Positions 52,442 to 60,411 of a stretch of 64,000 nucleotides of DNA are shown one piece after another; positions within the stretch are counted from its first letter, which is position 1; each line of letters opens with the position of its first letter. The stretch is from CAVQBJ01 sp963724405. Lineage in GTDB: Bacteria; Actinomycetota; Thermoleophilia; Solirubrobacterales; Solirubrobacteraceae. The stretch is from assembly GCA_963724405.1 (NCBI GenBank), contig CAVRUQ010000016.1, forward strand, positions 434,001 to 498,000, read 5' to 3'. A program made the translations under genes and the position numbers. The notes under the pieces were generated by a model. It was not told the origin of the DNA, ran no database searches, and worked only from the letters and a program-made list of their open reading frames with translations.

Positions 52442-53026
52442 ATGCGGCTCGTCCTCGCCACCAACAATCCGCACAAGCGACGCGAGTTCGCGGCGCTGCT
52501 CGCGCCGCACGAGATCGTCGCGCTCGACGAGCGCGTGACCCTGCCTCCCGAGACCGGGACGACGTTCGCCGAGAACGCGCTCGTGAAGGCGCGGGTCGCG
52601 GCGGCGGGCATGTCGATGCCGGCGATCGCCGACGACTCGGGCATCGAGGCGGCCGCGCTCGGCGGCGCGCCGGGGATCTACTCGGCGCGCTACGCCGGCC
52701 CGGGCGCCACCGACGAGGAGAACCTGGCCAAGCTGCTGCGCGAGGCGCCCGCCCGGAGCGCGCTCGCGTACGTGTGCGTGATCGCGCTCGTCGACCCGGG
52801 CGACGGCTCCGAGCGCGTGTTCGAAGGACGCTGCACCGGTCGCCTGGCCGAGCAGCCGCGCGGGGACGGGGGGTTCGGCTACGACCCGGCCTTCCTGCCC
52901 GACGACCGGCCGGACGGCCGCACGATGGCCGAGCTCTCGCCGGCCGAGAAGGACGCGATCAGCCACCGCGGCCGCGCAGCGCGTGCGCTGCTCGCGGCGC
53001 TCGCGACCGCGACGCCCGCGGCCTGA
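52442..53026 (+). CDS. rdgB: XTP/dITP diphosphatase (RdgB/HAM1 family)
   Basis: This 194-residue house-cleaning pyrophosphatase hydrolyses non-canonical purine triphosphates such as dITP and XTP. LATNNPHKRREF at the start, TFAENALVKA, IADDSGIEAAALGGAPGIYSARYAG and GGFGYDPAFLP with SHRGRA near the end make a full family set. It ends the murI-rph-rdgB unit; a convergent short gene lies 6 bp away. Confidence 0.96.
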   Translation: MRLVLATNNPHKRREFAALLAPHEIVALDERVTLPPETGTTFAENALVKARVAAAGMSMPAIADDSGIEAAALGGAPGIYSARYAGPGATDEENLAKLLREAPARSALAYVCVIALVDPGDGSERVFEGRCTGRLAEQPRGDGGFGYDPAFLPDDRPDGRTMAELSPAEKDAISHRGRAARALLAALATATPAA

Positions 53027-53032
53027 TCGGCC

Positions 53033-53173
53033 CTAGAAGAGGTTGATCGCCGCCGAGGCGCCGACGGCGAGGCTGACACCCGCGTAGCCGCTGTAGCCCT
53101 CGAGGAGCAGCAGCAGCGCCGTGACGAGCGCCACGCCGACGGTGGTGAGCCAGGCGACCCGGGAGAGCGGCAT
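53033..53173 (-). CDS. Small hydrophobic membrane protein (46 residues)
   Basis: This frame runs from ATG 53173 to TAG 53033-53035. It encodes two short hydrophobic segments (about 6-22 and 28-45) with a Gly/Tyr turn between them and hardly any charge, as in small two-span membrane proteins. It fills the gap between convergent rdgB and the divergent gene at 53196, whose start is 22 bp from this one. No family is recognised; the clean hydrophobic composition is the main support. Confidence 0.45.
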   Translation of the reverse strand: MPLSRVAWLTTVGVALVTALLLLLEGYSGYAGVSLAVGASAAINLF

Positions 53174-53195
53174 CGCCGTATTGTGGCGCCTGGAG

Positions 53196-53489
53196 ATGTC
53201 GCCCGCCCTGAGCCCCGAGCTCGCGCTCGATTACCTGCGCGAGCTGAGCCCGTCCGTCGTGCGGTGCGCACTTCTGGACAAGGGGGGGCGGCTCCTGGCC
53301 GGGGACCCCGGCCTCGTCGCCTTCGCGGGCGAGGCACCGATCGCGCCCGCGGCGACCGGGGCGCCCGCGCCGGTCGTCGCGCGCGACGCCGGTGCGGTGC
53401 TCGTCGCCCTGACCGGCGGGTTCACCCCCCGCGCCCTGGTTGAATTGGACGTGCGCCTGGCGATCGCGGCCGTCCGCGGGCGGTGTTAG
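53196..53489 (+). CDS. Hypothetical protein, 97 residues
   Basis: This is a small soluble alpha/beta protein of unknown family: SPELALDYLRELSPSVV forms a helix, then CALLDKGGRLLAG and GAVLVALTGG look like the strands of a roadblock/profilin-like sheet. CTGGAG directly abuts ATG 53196, so TTG 53181 is a possible alternative start. It precedes hup by 57 bp in the same direction. Weak similarity to roadblock-type GTPase regulators is only an impression. Confidence 0.5.
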   Translation: MSPALSPELALDYLRELSPSVVRCALLDKGGRLLAGDPGLVAFAGEAPIAPAATGAPAPVVARDAGAVLVALTGGFTPRALVELDVRLAIAAVRGRC

Positions 53490-53546
53490 CTTCGCCGCCA
53501 GCGCGCATGGGCGCGTCGCCTGCCGTCTGCAACGAAGGAGGAAGAA

Positions 53547-53825
53547 GTGACGAAGTCTGAACTGGTCGATCAGGTCGCGGACCGGGCCCAGCTGACGAAG
53601 AACGACGCCTCCCGCGCGGTGGACGCTGTGCTTGCGACCGTCGAGGACGCGCTGCGACGGGGCAGCGAGGTGTCGATCGCCGGGTTTGGCAAGTTCCACG
53701 TCGGCGAGCGGGGCGCCCGCGAGGGCGTCAACCCGCGGACCGGGGAGCGGATCCAGATCGACGCGTCACGTGTGCCGCGCTTCAGCGCCGGGAGTGGCCT
53801 GAAGAGCGCGGTGAAGGGCCGCTGA
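53547..53825 (+). CDS. hup: HU-type DNA-binding protein
   Basis: This 92-residue nucleoid protein of the HU/IHF family bends and compacts DNA as a dimer. The helical N-terminus TKSELVDQVADRAQLTKNDA, the VSIAGFGKFHVGERGAREGVNPRTGE beta-arm region and the C-terminal ending are canonical. It lacks the long Lys/Ala tail of mycobacterial HupB. AAGGAGG at 53535-53541 and GTG 53547 give a strong start. The gene is followed 13 bp later by pyrF. Confidence 0.96.
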   Translation: MTKSELVDQVADRAQLTKNDASRAVDAVLATVEDALRRGSEVSIAGFGKFHVGERGAREGVNPRTGERIQIDASRVPRFSAGSGLKSAVKGR

Positions 53826-53838
53826 CCGCGGCGGGCGC

Positions 53839-54786
53839 GTGAGCGTGGCCGCCACCCGCCCGCCGGCGCCCGCACCCGCGTCGCTCGGCGATCGGCTCGC
53901 CGCGCTCGTCGATGCGCGCGAGTCGCAGCTGATCGTCGGCCTCGACCCCGACCCCGCCGCGCTGTGGCCGCAGGCGACGGAAGGCGTGCCCCCGGACGCG
54001 CCCGAAGCCGAGCGCGCGGCGGACGCGGTGCTCCGCCACTGTCGCGCGCTGGTCGACGCCGTGGCCCCGGCCTGCGTCGGCGTCAAGCCCCAGCTCGCGT
54101 GCTTCGAGCGGCTCGGGCCCCCGGGGTGGCGGGTGCTGCACGAAACCGTCGCCCACGCGCGCGCGGCGGGCCTGCTCGTCATCGCCGATGGCAAGCGCGG
54201 CGACATCGCGGTGACGGCGAAGGCGTACGCGCAGGCGCTGTTCGGGGGCGCCGAGACGCCGTTCGGCGCGCTCGAGGGGCTCGGGGCCGACCTCGCCACG
54301 GTCAACCCGCTGATGGGCACCGACGCCGTCGAGCCGTTCGTGGAGGTGGCCCGCGCGCAGGGCGCCGGCGTGCTGGTGCTCGTCCGCACGTCCAACCCGG
54401 GCGCGGCCGACGTCGAGGACCTCCCGCTCGCGGACGGCGGGACCGTCGCCGACCGGCTCGCGCGACTCGTCGGCGAGCTCGGATCCGACGGTGTCGGCGA
54501 CCGCGGTCTCGCCGACGTCGGCGCCGTCGTCGGGGCGACCGCGCCCGAGCATCTGCTGCGCCTGCGCGAGCTGATGCCCCACGCGCCCTTGTTGCTGCCC
54601 GGCGTCGGCGCCCAGGGCGGACGCGTCGAGGACCTTGCTCCGGCGTTCGCGATCGGCCGGGCCGGGGCGCTCATCACCGCGTCGCGCAGCATCGCCGCGG
54701 CGCCGGCGCGCGACGGCGCCGATCCGGCGAGCGCGGCGCGGCGCGAGGCCGAGCGCCTGCGCGCCGCGGCCTGGGCGCTGGCGTAG
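53839..54786 (+). CDS. pyrF: Orotidine-5'-phosphate decarboxylase, type 2
   Basis: This 315-residue enzyme of the subfamily-2 OMP decarboxylases, common in actinobacteria, makes UMP. LIVGLDPDPAALWP at the start, VKPQLACFERLG, the catalytic DGKRGDIAVTAKAYA block and LPGVGAQGGRVED near the end (phosphate site) are present. GTG 53839 is 13 bp after hup with no other start nearby. No other pyrimidine genes are in view. A small membrane protein gene follows. Confidence 0.93.
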   Translation: MSVAATRPPAPAPASLGDRLAALVDARESQLIVGLDPDPAALWPQATEGVPPDAPEAERAADAVLRHCRALVDAVAPACVGVKPQLACFERLGPPGWRVLHETVAHARAAGLLVIADGKRGDIAVTAKAYAQALFGGAETPFGALEGLGADLATVNPLMGTDAVEPFVEVARAQGAGVLVLVRTSNPGAADVEDLPLADGGTVADRLARLVGELGSDGVGDRGLADVGAVVGATAPEHLLRLRELMPHAPLLLPGVGAQGGRVEDLAPAFAIGRAGALITASRSIAAAPARDGADPASAARREAERLRAAAWALA

Positions 54787-54795
54787 CATCAGCGC

Positions 54796-55137
54796 GTGGC
54801 TCGCCCTGCGCGCGCTCTGACGCTGCTGTTCCTCGGCCTGGTGCTCGGGCTCGGGCTGGTCGGCCCGTCGCGGGCGCTCGCCGCGTCGTCGCGCGACCGC
54901 GCCCGCCCGCCGGTTGCGGCGCCCGCGAGCGCCGGGGCACGGCCGCCGGAGGCGCTCGTCACCGCGCCCGTGGCGAGCGGAACGCTCGGTCATCGGCTGC
55001 GTCTGTACTTCACCCGGGCCTCGACGGTTGTCCTGCTCGTCGTGCTCGTTCTCTGTAGCCTGGTGCTGGTGATGTTGCGCCGGCGCTCGATGCGCCCGCG
55101 AGAGAGGCAACGCAACCGACCCGCAGGCGAGCCGTAG
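54796..55137 (+). CDS. Small exported/membrane protein, 113 residues
   Basis: An N-terminal signal-like hydrophobic stretch (about 8-28, ending near ALA-AS), a Pro/Ala-rich spacer of about 40 residues, a membrane helix (about 76-93) and a short basic cytoplasmic tail rich in Arg suggest a type-I membrane protein. No family is recognised. TAGCAT at 54784-54789 lies 6 nt before GTG 54796, again fitting a leaderless mRNA. It sits between pyrF and the sugar kinase, 7 bp before the latter. Confidence 0.6.
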   Translation: MARPARALTLLFLGLVLGLGLVGPSRALAASSRDRARPPVAAPASAGARPPEALVTAPVASGTLGHRLRLYFTRASTVVLLVVLVLCSLVLVMLRRRSMRPRERQRNRPAGEP

Positions 55138-55144
55138 GGATCCG

Positions 55145-56104
55145 ATGATCATCACCGTCACGCTCAACGCGGCGATCGACAAGTCGCTCTCGGTGCCGAA
55201 CTTCCGCCTCGGCCGCCGCCACCGCACCGTCGAGCAGCGCACGATGGCGGGCGGCAAGGGCGTCAACATCGCGCGGACGCTCAAGTGCCTCGGGCAGCCG
55301 GTCATCGCCACCGGGTTCGCCGGCGGCGCCACCGGCACCCACATCGTCGAGCAGCTCACCGAGGAGTCGATCCTCAACGACTTCGTCCGCATCCGGGAGG
55401 AGTCGCGGACGAACACCTCGGTGCTCGACCCCACGAACGGCGAGCAGACCGAGATCAACGAGCGCGGACCGTCGGTCTCCCCCAAGGAGGTCGAGCTGTT
55501 CCGCGACAAGCTGCTCTACCTCGCCCGCGGCGCCGCGATCATCGTCCTCGCCGGCTCGCTCCCGCGCGGGGTCGATGCCGATCTGTACGCGACGCTCATC
55601 CGCGACCTGCAGAAGCTCGATGTCACGACGGTCATCGACACCGACGGCGACCCGCTGCGCCACGCGGTCCGGGCCGAGCCCGATGTCGTCTCGCCGAACG
55701 TGCTCGAGGCCGAGGAGCTCGTCGGCCACGAGTTCAACGACGACGAGGATCGCTCGATCGCGGTGCGCGAGATGGCCCAGCTCGGCGCGCGCGAGGCGAT
55801 CATGACGCTCACCGACGGCTGCCTGGCCCAGGTCAACGCCGACGGTGGCTGGCGCATGTGCCGGGCGTACATCGAGCCGCGCGAGCCCGTTGCCGCGATC
55901 GGCTCGGGCGACGCGTTCCTCGCCGGCTACGTGGCCGCGCGCTACGGCGGCGGCACGCCCGAGGACTGGCTGCGCTTCGGGGTCGCGTGCGGCGCCGAGT
56001 CGACGAGCCGCCTCGGCGCCGGGCTCGTCGATCCGCGCGAGGTCGAGCGCCTGCTCCCGGACGTCACCGTGCGCGACGTCCAGCTGCCGGCCGAGGTCGG
56101 CTAG
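55145..56104 (+). CDS. PfkB-family sugar kinase (1-phosphofructokinase-like)
   Basis: This is a 319-residue ribokinase-fold kinase. It starts with TVTLNAAIDKSL and has AGGKGVNIARTLKCLG, the sequence style of FruK/LacC and hexose-phosphate kinases. The catalytic base loop reads GSGDAFLAGY (Asp in the GSGD position). The reaction is probably phosphorylation of fructose-1-phosphate or tagatose-6-phosphate, but no PTS genes are nearby. ATG 55145 follows the preceding stop by 7 bp. A PfkB signature C-terminal block is recognisable although one Gly is replaced. Confidence 0.85.
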   Translation: MIITVTLNAAIDKSLSVPNFRLGRRHRTVEQRTMAGGKGVNIARTLKCLGQPVIATGFAGGATGTHIVEQLTEESILNDFVRIREESRTNTSVLDPTNGEQTEINERGPSVSPKEVELFRDKLLYLARGAAIIVLAGSLPRGVDADLYATLIRDLQKLDVTTVIDTDGDPLRHAVRAEPDVVSPNVLEAEELVGHEFNDDEDRSIAVREMAQLGAREAIMTLTDGCLAQVNADGGWRMCRAYIEPREPVAAIGSGDAFLAGYVAARYGGGTPEDWLRFGVACGAESTSRLGAGLVDPREVERLLPDVTVRDVQLPAEVG

Positions 56105-56222
56105 CACCGAACCGCGCCTCGCCCGCCGGACCCGGTCCGGAGCGCGCCGCGGCGGTCCCCGGATCCGTGGTTTCCCACGGTCAGAGCGGGCTCGGTCACG
56201 AGCCGGCGACGGCTCCCGTTGC

Positions 56223-56228
56223 TATGCT
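56223..56228 (+). promoter_or_regulatory. Candidate -10 box of guaB3
   Basis: TATGCT lies 113 nt before the guaB3 ATG in a 237-bp gap after the kinase gene. No clear -35 is visible. The predicted transcript would begin near 56235 and run through the hairpin at 56291-56313. Confidence 0.35.
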
Positions 56229-56290
56229 CGAACCCGGTTGTCCGCCACGTGTCACACAGCGCTGCTCGGCGCCTTCACAGGCTCTTCCGG

Positions 56291-56313
56291 CCCCGCCTTG
56301 GGCGGGGTCTTTT
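56291..56313 (+). terminator. Intrinsic-terminator-like hairpin in guaB3 leader
   Basis: CCCCGCC and GGCGGGG pair in a 7-bp stem around TTG, followed by TCTTTT. It is one of the two clear stem plus T-run structures in the window. It lies downstream of a candidate promoter and 28 nt before the guaB3 ATG, so it is either the terminator of the kinase transcript or an attenuator. Confidence 0.7.
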
Positions 56314-56341
56314 CGTCCGCCTCGAGTGCAAGGATCCCCAG

Positions 56342-57532
56342 ATGGAAGTAGAGATCGGGCGCGGAAAGAAGGCCCGCCGCGCATACGGATTCGATGACAT
56401 CGCGATCGTGCCGTCCCGCCGCACGCGGGACCCCGACGACATCGACATCTCCTGGAAGCTCGGTCCGTATCAGTTCGAGCTCCCGCTGCTCGCCTCGGCC
56501 ATGGACGGCGTCGTGTCGCCGACGACGGCCGGCATCATCGGTCAGCTCGGCGGACTCGCCGTGCTCAACCTCGAGGGCATCTTCACGCGCTACGAGGACG
56601 CCGACGAGCAGCTCGAGCGGATCGCCACGCTGCCGAAGGAGATCGCCACGCGCGAGATGCAGGACATCTACCGCGAGCCGATCAAGCCGGAGCTCATCGT
56701 CCAGCGCATCCAGGAGATCAAGGCTCAGAAGGTCGTCGTCGCGGCGTCGCTGACGCCCCAGCGGGTGCTCAAGTACTACGACCTCGCGCTCGAGGCCGGC
56801 CTCGACGTGCTCGTGATCCAGGGCACGGTCGTCTCGGGCGAGCACGTCTCGACGGTGAGCGAGCCGCTCAACCTCAAGGAGTTCGTCCCCTCGCTCGACG
56901 TGCCCGTCGTCGTCGGCGGCTGCGCCTCCTACCACACCGGGCTGCACCTCATGCGCACCGGTGCGGCGGGCGTGCTCGTCGGCGTCGGTCCGGGCGCCGC
57001 GTGTACGACGCGCGGCGTGCTCGGCATCGGCGTTCCGCAGGCGACGGCGATCGCCGACGTCGCGGCCGCCCGCTCGACGCACATGCTCGAGACGGGCGAG
57101 TACTGCCACGTGATCGCCGACGGCGGCATGCGCAACGGCGGCGACGTGTCGAAGGCGGTCGCCTGCGGCGCCGACGCCGTGATGATCGGCTCGCCGCTCG
57201 CGCGGGCCTACGAAGCGCCCGGTCGCGGCTACCACTGGGGGATGGCGACCTTCCATCCGTCGCTGCCGCGCGGGGCCCGCGTGGCGACGACCCAGAACGG
57301 CACGCTCGAGGAGATCCTCGTCGGGCCGGCGCGCGAGAACGACGGCACGTTCAACCTGTTCGGCGGCCTGCGCACGTCGATGGCCACCTGCGGGTACAAG
57401 GACCTGGCCGAGTTCAACCGCGCCGAGCTGATGGTCGCTCCCGCCCTGCAGACCGAGGGCAAGCAGCTGCAGCGCGATCAGCAGGTCGGCATGGGCTCGA
57501 TCGGCAAGGCGGCCGTCCTCGTCAATGACTGA
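56342..57532 (+). CDS. guaB3: GuaB3-type IMP dehydrogenase-related protein
   Basis: This 396-residue protein belongs to the GuaB3 branch of the IMP dehydrogenase/GMP reductase family and probably oxidises IMP to XMP. There are no CBS domains. FDDIAIVPSRRTRDP at the start, PLLASAMDGVVSP, the active-site loop GPGAACTTRGVLGIG with the catalytic Cys, and DGGMRNGGDVSKAVACGADAVMIG are intact. AAGGAT precedes ATG 56342. guaA overlaps its end by 8 bp, supporting a joint GMP-synthesis unit. A canonical guaB is expected elsewhere in the genome. Confidence 0.9.
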   Translation: MEVEIGRGKKARRAYGFDDIAIVPSRRTRDPDDIDISWKLGPYQFELPLLASAMDGVVSPTTAGIIGQLGGLAVLNLEGIFTRYEDADEQLERIATLPKEIATREMQDIYREPIKPELIVQRIQEIKAQKVVVAASLTPQRVLKYYDLALEAGLDVLVIQGTVVSGEHVSTVSEPLNLKEFVPSLDVPVVVGGCASYHTGLHLMRTGAAGVLVGVGPGAACTTRGVLGIGVPQATAIADVAAARSTHMLETGEYCHVIADGGMRNGGDVSKAVACGADAVMIGSPLARAYEAPGRGYHWGMATFHPSLPRGARVATTQNGTLEEILVGPARENDGTFNLFGGLRTSMATCGYKDLAEFNRAELMVAPALQTEGKQLQRDQQVGMGSIGKAAVLVND

Positions 57533-59174
57533 CGGTCGCAGCGGCCTCGAGCACCAGAGCGACTCCTCGGCCTCGGCGGCCCTTCTCGACCGTGAGCGAG
57601 GGAGGACGCCGCCAGGCGCCACCCAGCGCGTCGAGGAGATCGTCGTGCTCGACTACGGCGGTCAGTACTCGCAGCTGATCGCGCGCCGTGTGCGCGACTG
57701 CGGGGTCTTCTCCGAGCTGCTGCCCCATCACGTCCCGATCGAGGAGATCGTCGGGCGCCATCCGCGCGGGATCATCCTCTCGGGCGGTCCGGCCTCGGTC
57801 TACGCGCCGGGCGCTCCGGCGCTCGATCGGCGGCTGCTCGAGCTCGGCGTTCCGGTGCTCGGCATCTGCTACGGGATGCAGCTGCTCGTCCACGCGCTCG
57901 GCGGGCGCGTCGAGCAGGCCGAGGTGGGCGAGTTCGGGCGCTCGGACCTCAACGTGCGCGACCACGGCCGCCTGCTCGCGGGCCTGCCCGCCGAGCAGAC
58001 GTGCTGGATGTCCCATCGCGACACGGTGTTCGAGCCGCCTCCCGGCTTCGTGGCGCTCGCGTCCTCGAGCGCCTCGCCGGTGGCCGCGGTCGAGAGCGTC
58101 GAGCGCGGCATCTACGGGATCCAGTTCCACCCCGAGGTCGTCCACACCCCGTACGGCCAGGAGATCCTCACGCGCTTCCTCACCGACGTCTGCGGATGCG
58201 AGCGCACCTGGTCGGCGGCCTCGATCGTCGAGGAGCAGATCGCCCGCATTCGCGAGCAGGTCGGCGACGGGCGCGTCATCTGCGGCCTGTCCGGAGGCGT
58301 GGACTCGTCGGTCGCGGCGCTGCTCGTCCATCGCGCCGTCGGCGAGCAGCTCACGTGCGTGTTCGTCGATCACGGGCTGATGCGCAAGGGCGAGGGCGAG
58401 CAGGTGATCAGCGCCTTCCGCGACAACTTCAAGGTGCCGCTCGTGGCCGTGGACGCTGAGCGGCGCTTCCTGGACAAGCTGAAGGGCGTCACCGATCCCG
58501 AGGCCAAGCGCAAGGCGATCGGCGCCGAGTTCATCCGCGTGTTCGAGGAGGAGGCGGCGAAGTTGTCGGAGCCCGCCCGCCCGACGAGCTATCTCGTGCA
58601 GGGCACGCTGTACTCCGACGTCATCGAGTCGGGCGGCGGGACCGGCGCGGCGACGATCAAGTCCCACCACAACGTCGGCGGCCTGCCCGACGACCTCGAG
58701 TTCGAGCTCGTCGAGCCGTTGCGAGCACTCTTCAAGGACGAGGTGCGCGCCGTCGGGGCCGAGCTGGGGCTCCCCGAGCGCCTCGTGTGGCGCCAGCCGT
58801 TCCCCGGGCCGGGCCTGGCCATCCGCATCGTCGGGGGCGAGGCGACCAAGGAGCGCCTCGACGTGCTGCGTGAGGCCGACTCGATCCTCCAGGACGAGAT
58901 CCGCAAGGCCGGCCTGTACCGCGAGCTGTGGCAGTCCTTCTGTGTGCTGCCCGACGTCCGTACCGTCGGCGTGCAGGGCGACGAGCGCACATACGGCTAC
59001 GTCGTCGTCGTGCGCGCCGTGACGAGCGACGACGCCATGACCGCCGATTGGGCCCGTCTGCCCTACGACCTGCTCGAGACGATCGCCTCCCGCATGATCA
59101 ACGAGCTGCGCGAGGTCAACCGGGTCGTGCTCGACATCACGAGCAAGCCGCCCGGCACGATCGAGTGGGAGTGA
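57525..59174 (+). CDS. guaA: GMP synthase (glutamine-hydrolysing)
   Basis: This 549-residue two-domain enzyme converts XMP to GMP. The class-I glutamine amidotransferase domain has Cys115 in GICYGMQ and the His-Pro-Glu of GIQFHPEVVHT. The PP-loop ATPase domain starts at GLSGGVDSSVAAL, and the dimerisation domain ends in SKPPGTIEWE. A Ser/Arg-rich extension of about 36 residues precedes the first strand; ATG 57525 lies inside the guaB3 end, so a shorter internal start cannot be excluded. Coupling with guaB3 is clear. Confidence 0.96.
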   Translation: MTDGRSGLEHQSDSSASAALLDRERGRTPPGATQRVEEIVVLDYGGQYSQLIARRVRDCGVFSELLPHHVPIEEIVGRHPRGIILSGGPASVYAPGAPALDRRLLELGVPVLGICYGMQLLVHALGGRVEQAEVGEFGRSDLNVRDHGRLLAGLPAEQTCWMSHRDTVFEPPPGFVALASSSASPVAAVESVERGIYGIQFHPEVVHTPYGQEILTRFLTDVCGCERTWSAASIVEEQIARIREQVGDGRVICGLSGGVDSSVAALLVHRAVGEQLTCVFVDHGLMRKGEGEQVISAFRDNFKVPLVAVDAERRFLDKLKGVTDPEAKRKAIGAEFIRVFEEEAAKLSEPARPTSYLVQGTLYSDVIESGGGTGAATIKSHHNVGGLPDDLEFELVEPLRALFKDEVRAVGAELGLPERLVWRQPFPGPGLAIRIVGGEATKERLDVLREADSILQDEIRKAGLYRELWQSFCVLPDVRTVGVQGDERTYGYVVVVRAVTSDDAMTADWARLPYDLLETIASRMINELREVNRVVLDITSKPPGTIEWE

Positions 59175-59183
59175 GCGCGCGCG

Positions 59184-59795
59184 TCACGGCGCGCGCCACA
59201 CGAACAGCCCGCCGTCGCGCTCCCCGGTGAGGCCGAGCTCGGCCACCGCCTCCGCGACGCCCGGATAGGCGGGATGTCCGTAGTCGTGGAACACGACGAT
59301 CGCGCCGGGCGCGAGCGCACCGCGCCAGGCCCCGAACGCGACCAGCGTCGCCTCGCGCTCGTGTGAGGAGTCGATGAACAGGAGCTCCACCGGCGGGTCG
59401 CCGGCGAGCGGGCCGGCGCTGTCCGCGAGCGCGCGCAGCCGCACGCGCGCCCCCGCGCGGCCGGCCAGGCGCAGGTAGCCGACGCGCTCGGGACGGACGG
59501 CCGGGTCGTAGCTGACGACCCGGCGCGAGGGGGCCGCCAGCGCGAGGGCGGCGGCCGTCCAGCCGGTGCCGGTGCCGAGCTCGACGACGGCGTCGCGCCC
59601 GGCGGCGAGCCGCACGAGGGCCGCGAGCTCGGTCGGCCGAGCGGCCGAAGCGAGGCTGAAGCGGTCCCGGCCTCGGCGCGCGCGCCCGTGCGCGCGCACG
59701 AAGAACACCGCGACCGGGAGGGGAAGGGGGCGCAGGGCCGCGAGCGTCGCGAGCTCGCCCCGCGCCCGGCGCAGCCACTGAGCAGGGACGTTCAA
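59184..59795 (-). CDS. Class I SAM-dependent methyltransferase
   Basis: This 203-residue protein has a Rossmann methyltransferase look: the SAM loop VVELGTGTGWTAAALALA (motif I), VVSYDPAV (motif II, acidic end), ELLFIDSSHEREATLVAF and GAIVVFHDYGHPAYPGV, as in class I O-methyltransferase relatives of the cephalosporin-hydroxylase/FkbM type. The acceptor is unknown. The start is TTG 59795, since no ATG or GTG is in frame nearby; TAGACT (plus-strand 59805-59810 complement) lies 9 nt upstream. It is convergent with guaA, 9 bp apart. Confidence 0.8.
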   Translation of the reverse strand: MNVPAQWLRRARGELATLAALRPLPLPVAVFFVRAHGRARRGRDRFSLASAARPTELAALVRLAAGRDAVVELGTGTGWTAAALALAAPSRRVVSYDPAVRPERVGYLRLAGRAGARVRLRALADSAGPLAGDPPVELLFIDSSHEREATLVAFGAWRGALAPGAIVVFHDYGHPAYPGVAEAVAELGLTGERDGGLFVWRAP

Positions 59796-59872
59796 GGCCG
59801 CAGCAGTCTAGGCTGAGGGACCGCCCCGAGTGCCCCGTGCACGCCGGGGCCGGGTCTGCGCTCGACATTCCC

Positions 59873-59926
59873 TATCATGCACGGGTCGCCGCGCACGGCC
59901 GCGCCTGCTGAAGCGCGGCCTTTTTT
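59873..59926 (+). promoter_or_regulatory. rplM leader with terminator-like hairpin
   Basis: TATCAT (59873-59878) is a likely -10. The leader then forms an 8-bp perfect stem GGCCGCGC / GCGCGGCC (59897-59904 and 59913-59920) with an 8-nt loop, followed by six T (59921-59926), only 4 nt before the rplM ATG. No separate Shine-Dalgarno lies between hairpin and start. This looks like an attenuator or an autoregulatory r-protein leader. Confidence 0.65.
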
Positions 59927-59930
59927 GGAT

Positions 59931-60365
59931 ATGAAGACCTACGTCGCCACCCCCACCGAACGAGATCGCCGCTGGCTGATCGTCGACGCGAACGGCCAGA
60001 CACTCGGCCGGCTCGCCACCCAGATCGCGGACGCGCTGCGCGGCAAGCGCAAGCCGGAGTACACCCCGCACATCGATACGGGCGACTTCGTCATCGTCGT
60101 GAACGCGGAGAAGATCGTCGTGACCGGCAACAAGCGCGCCGACAAGCGCTACTACCGCCACTCGGGCTACCCCGGCGGTCTGCGCTCGCGCACCTTCGAG
60201 GAGATGCTCGAGCGCCGGCCGGAGGAGATCATCCGGCTCGCGGTGAAGGGGATGCTCCCCCGCAACCGCCTCGCGCGCCGGCAGATCACCAAGCTGAAGA
60301 TCTATGCCGGGCCCGAGCATCCGCACGTGGCTCAGAAGCCCGTGCCCATGGAGCTCGACGCCTAG
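59931..60365 (+). CDS. rplM: 50S ribosomal protein L13
   Basis: L13 of 144 residues is an early-assembling large-subunit protein. RRWLIVDANGQTLGRLATQIA, the GDFVIVVNAEKIVVTGNK strand pair, YYRHSGYPGGL and KGMLPRNRLARRQ are all canonical. ATG 59931 begins the family start MKTYVATP; the open frame upstream runs over the leader hairpin and is not coding. rpsI follows by 46 bp, the usual rplM-rpsI operon. Confidence 0.97.
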   Translation: MKTYVATPTERDRRWLIVDANGQTLGRLATQIADALRGKRKPEYTPHIDTGDFVIVVNAEKIVVTGNKRADKRYYRHSGYPGGLRSRTFEEMLERRPEEIIRLAVKGMLPRNRLARRQITKLKIYAGPEHPHVAQKPVPMELDA

Positions 60366-60411
60366 CCCGCACGGCGACGGCACGGCGCCCACCCCGATCC
60401 GCAGGAGACCA

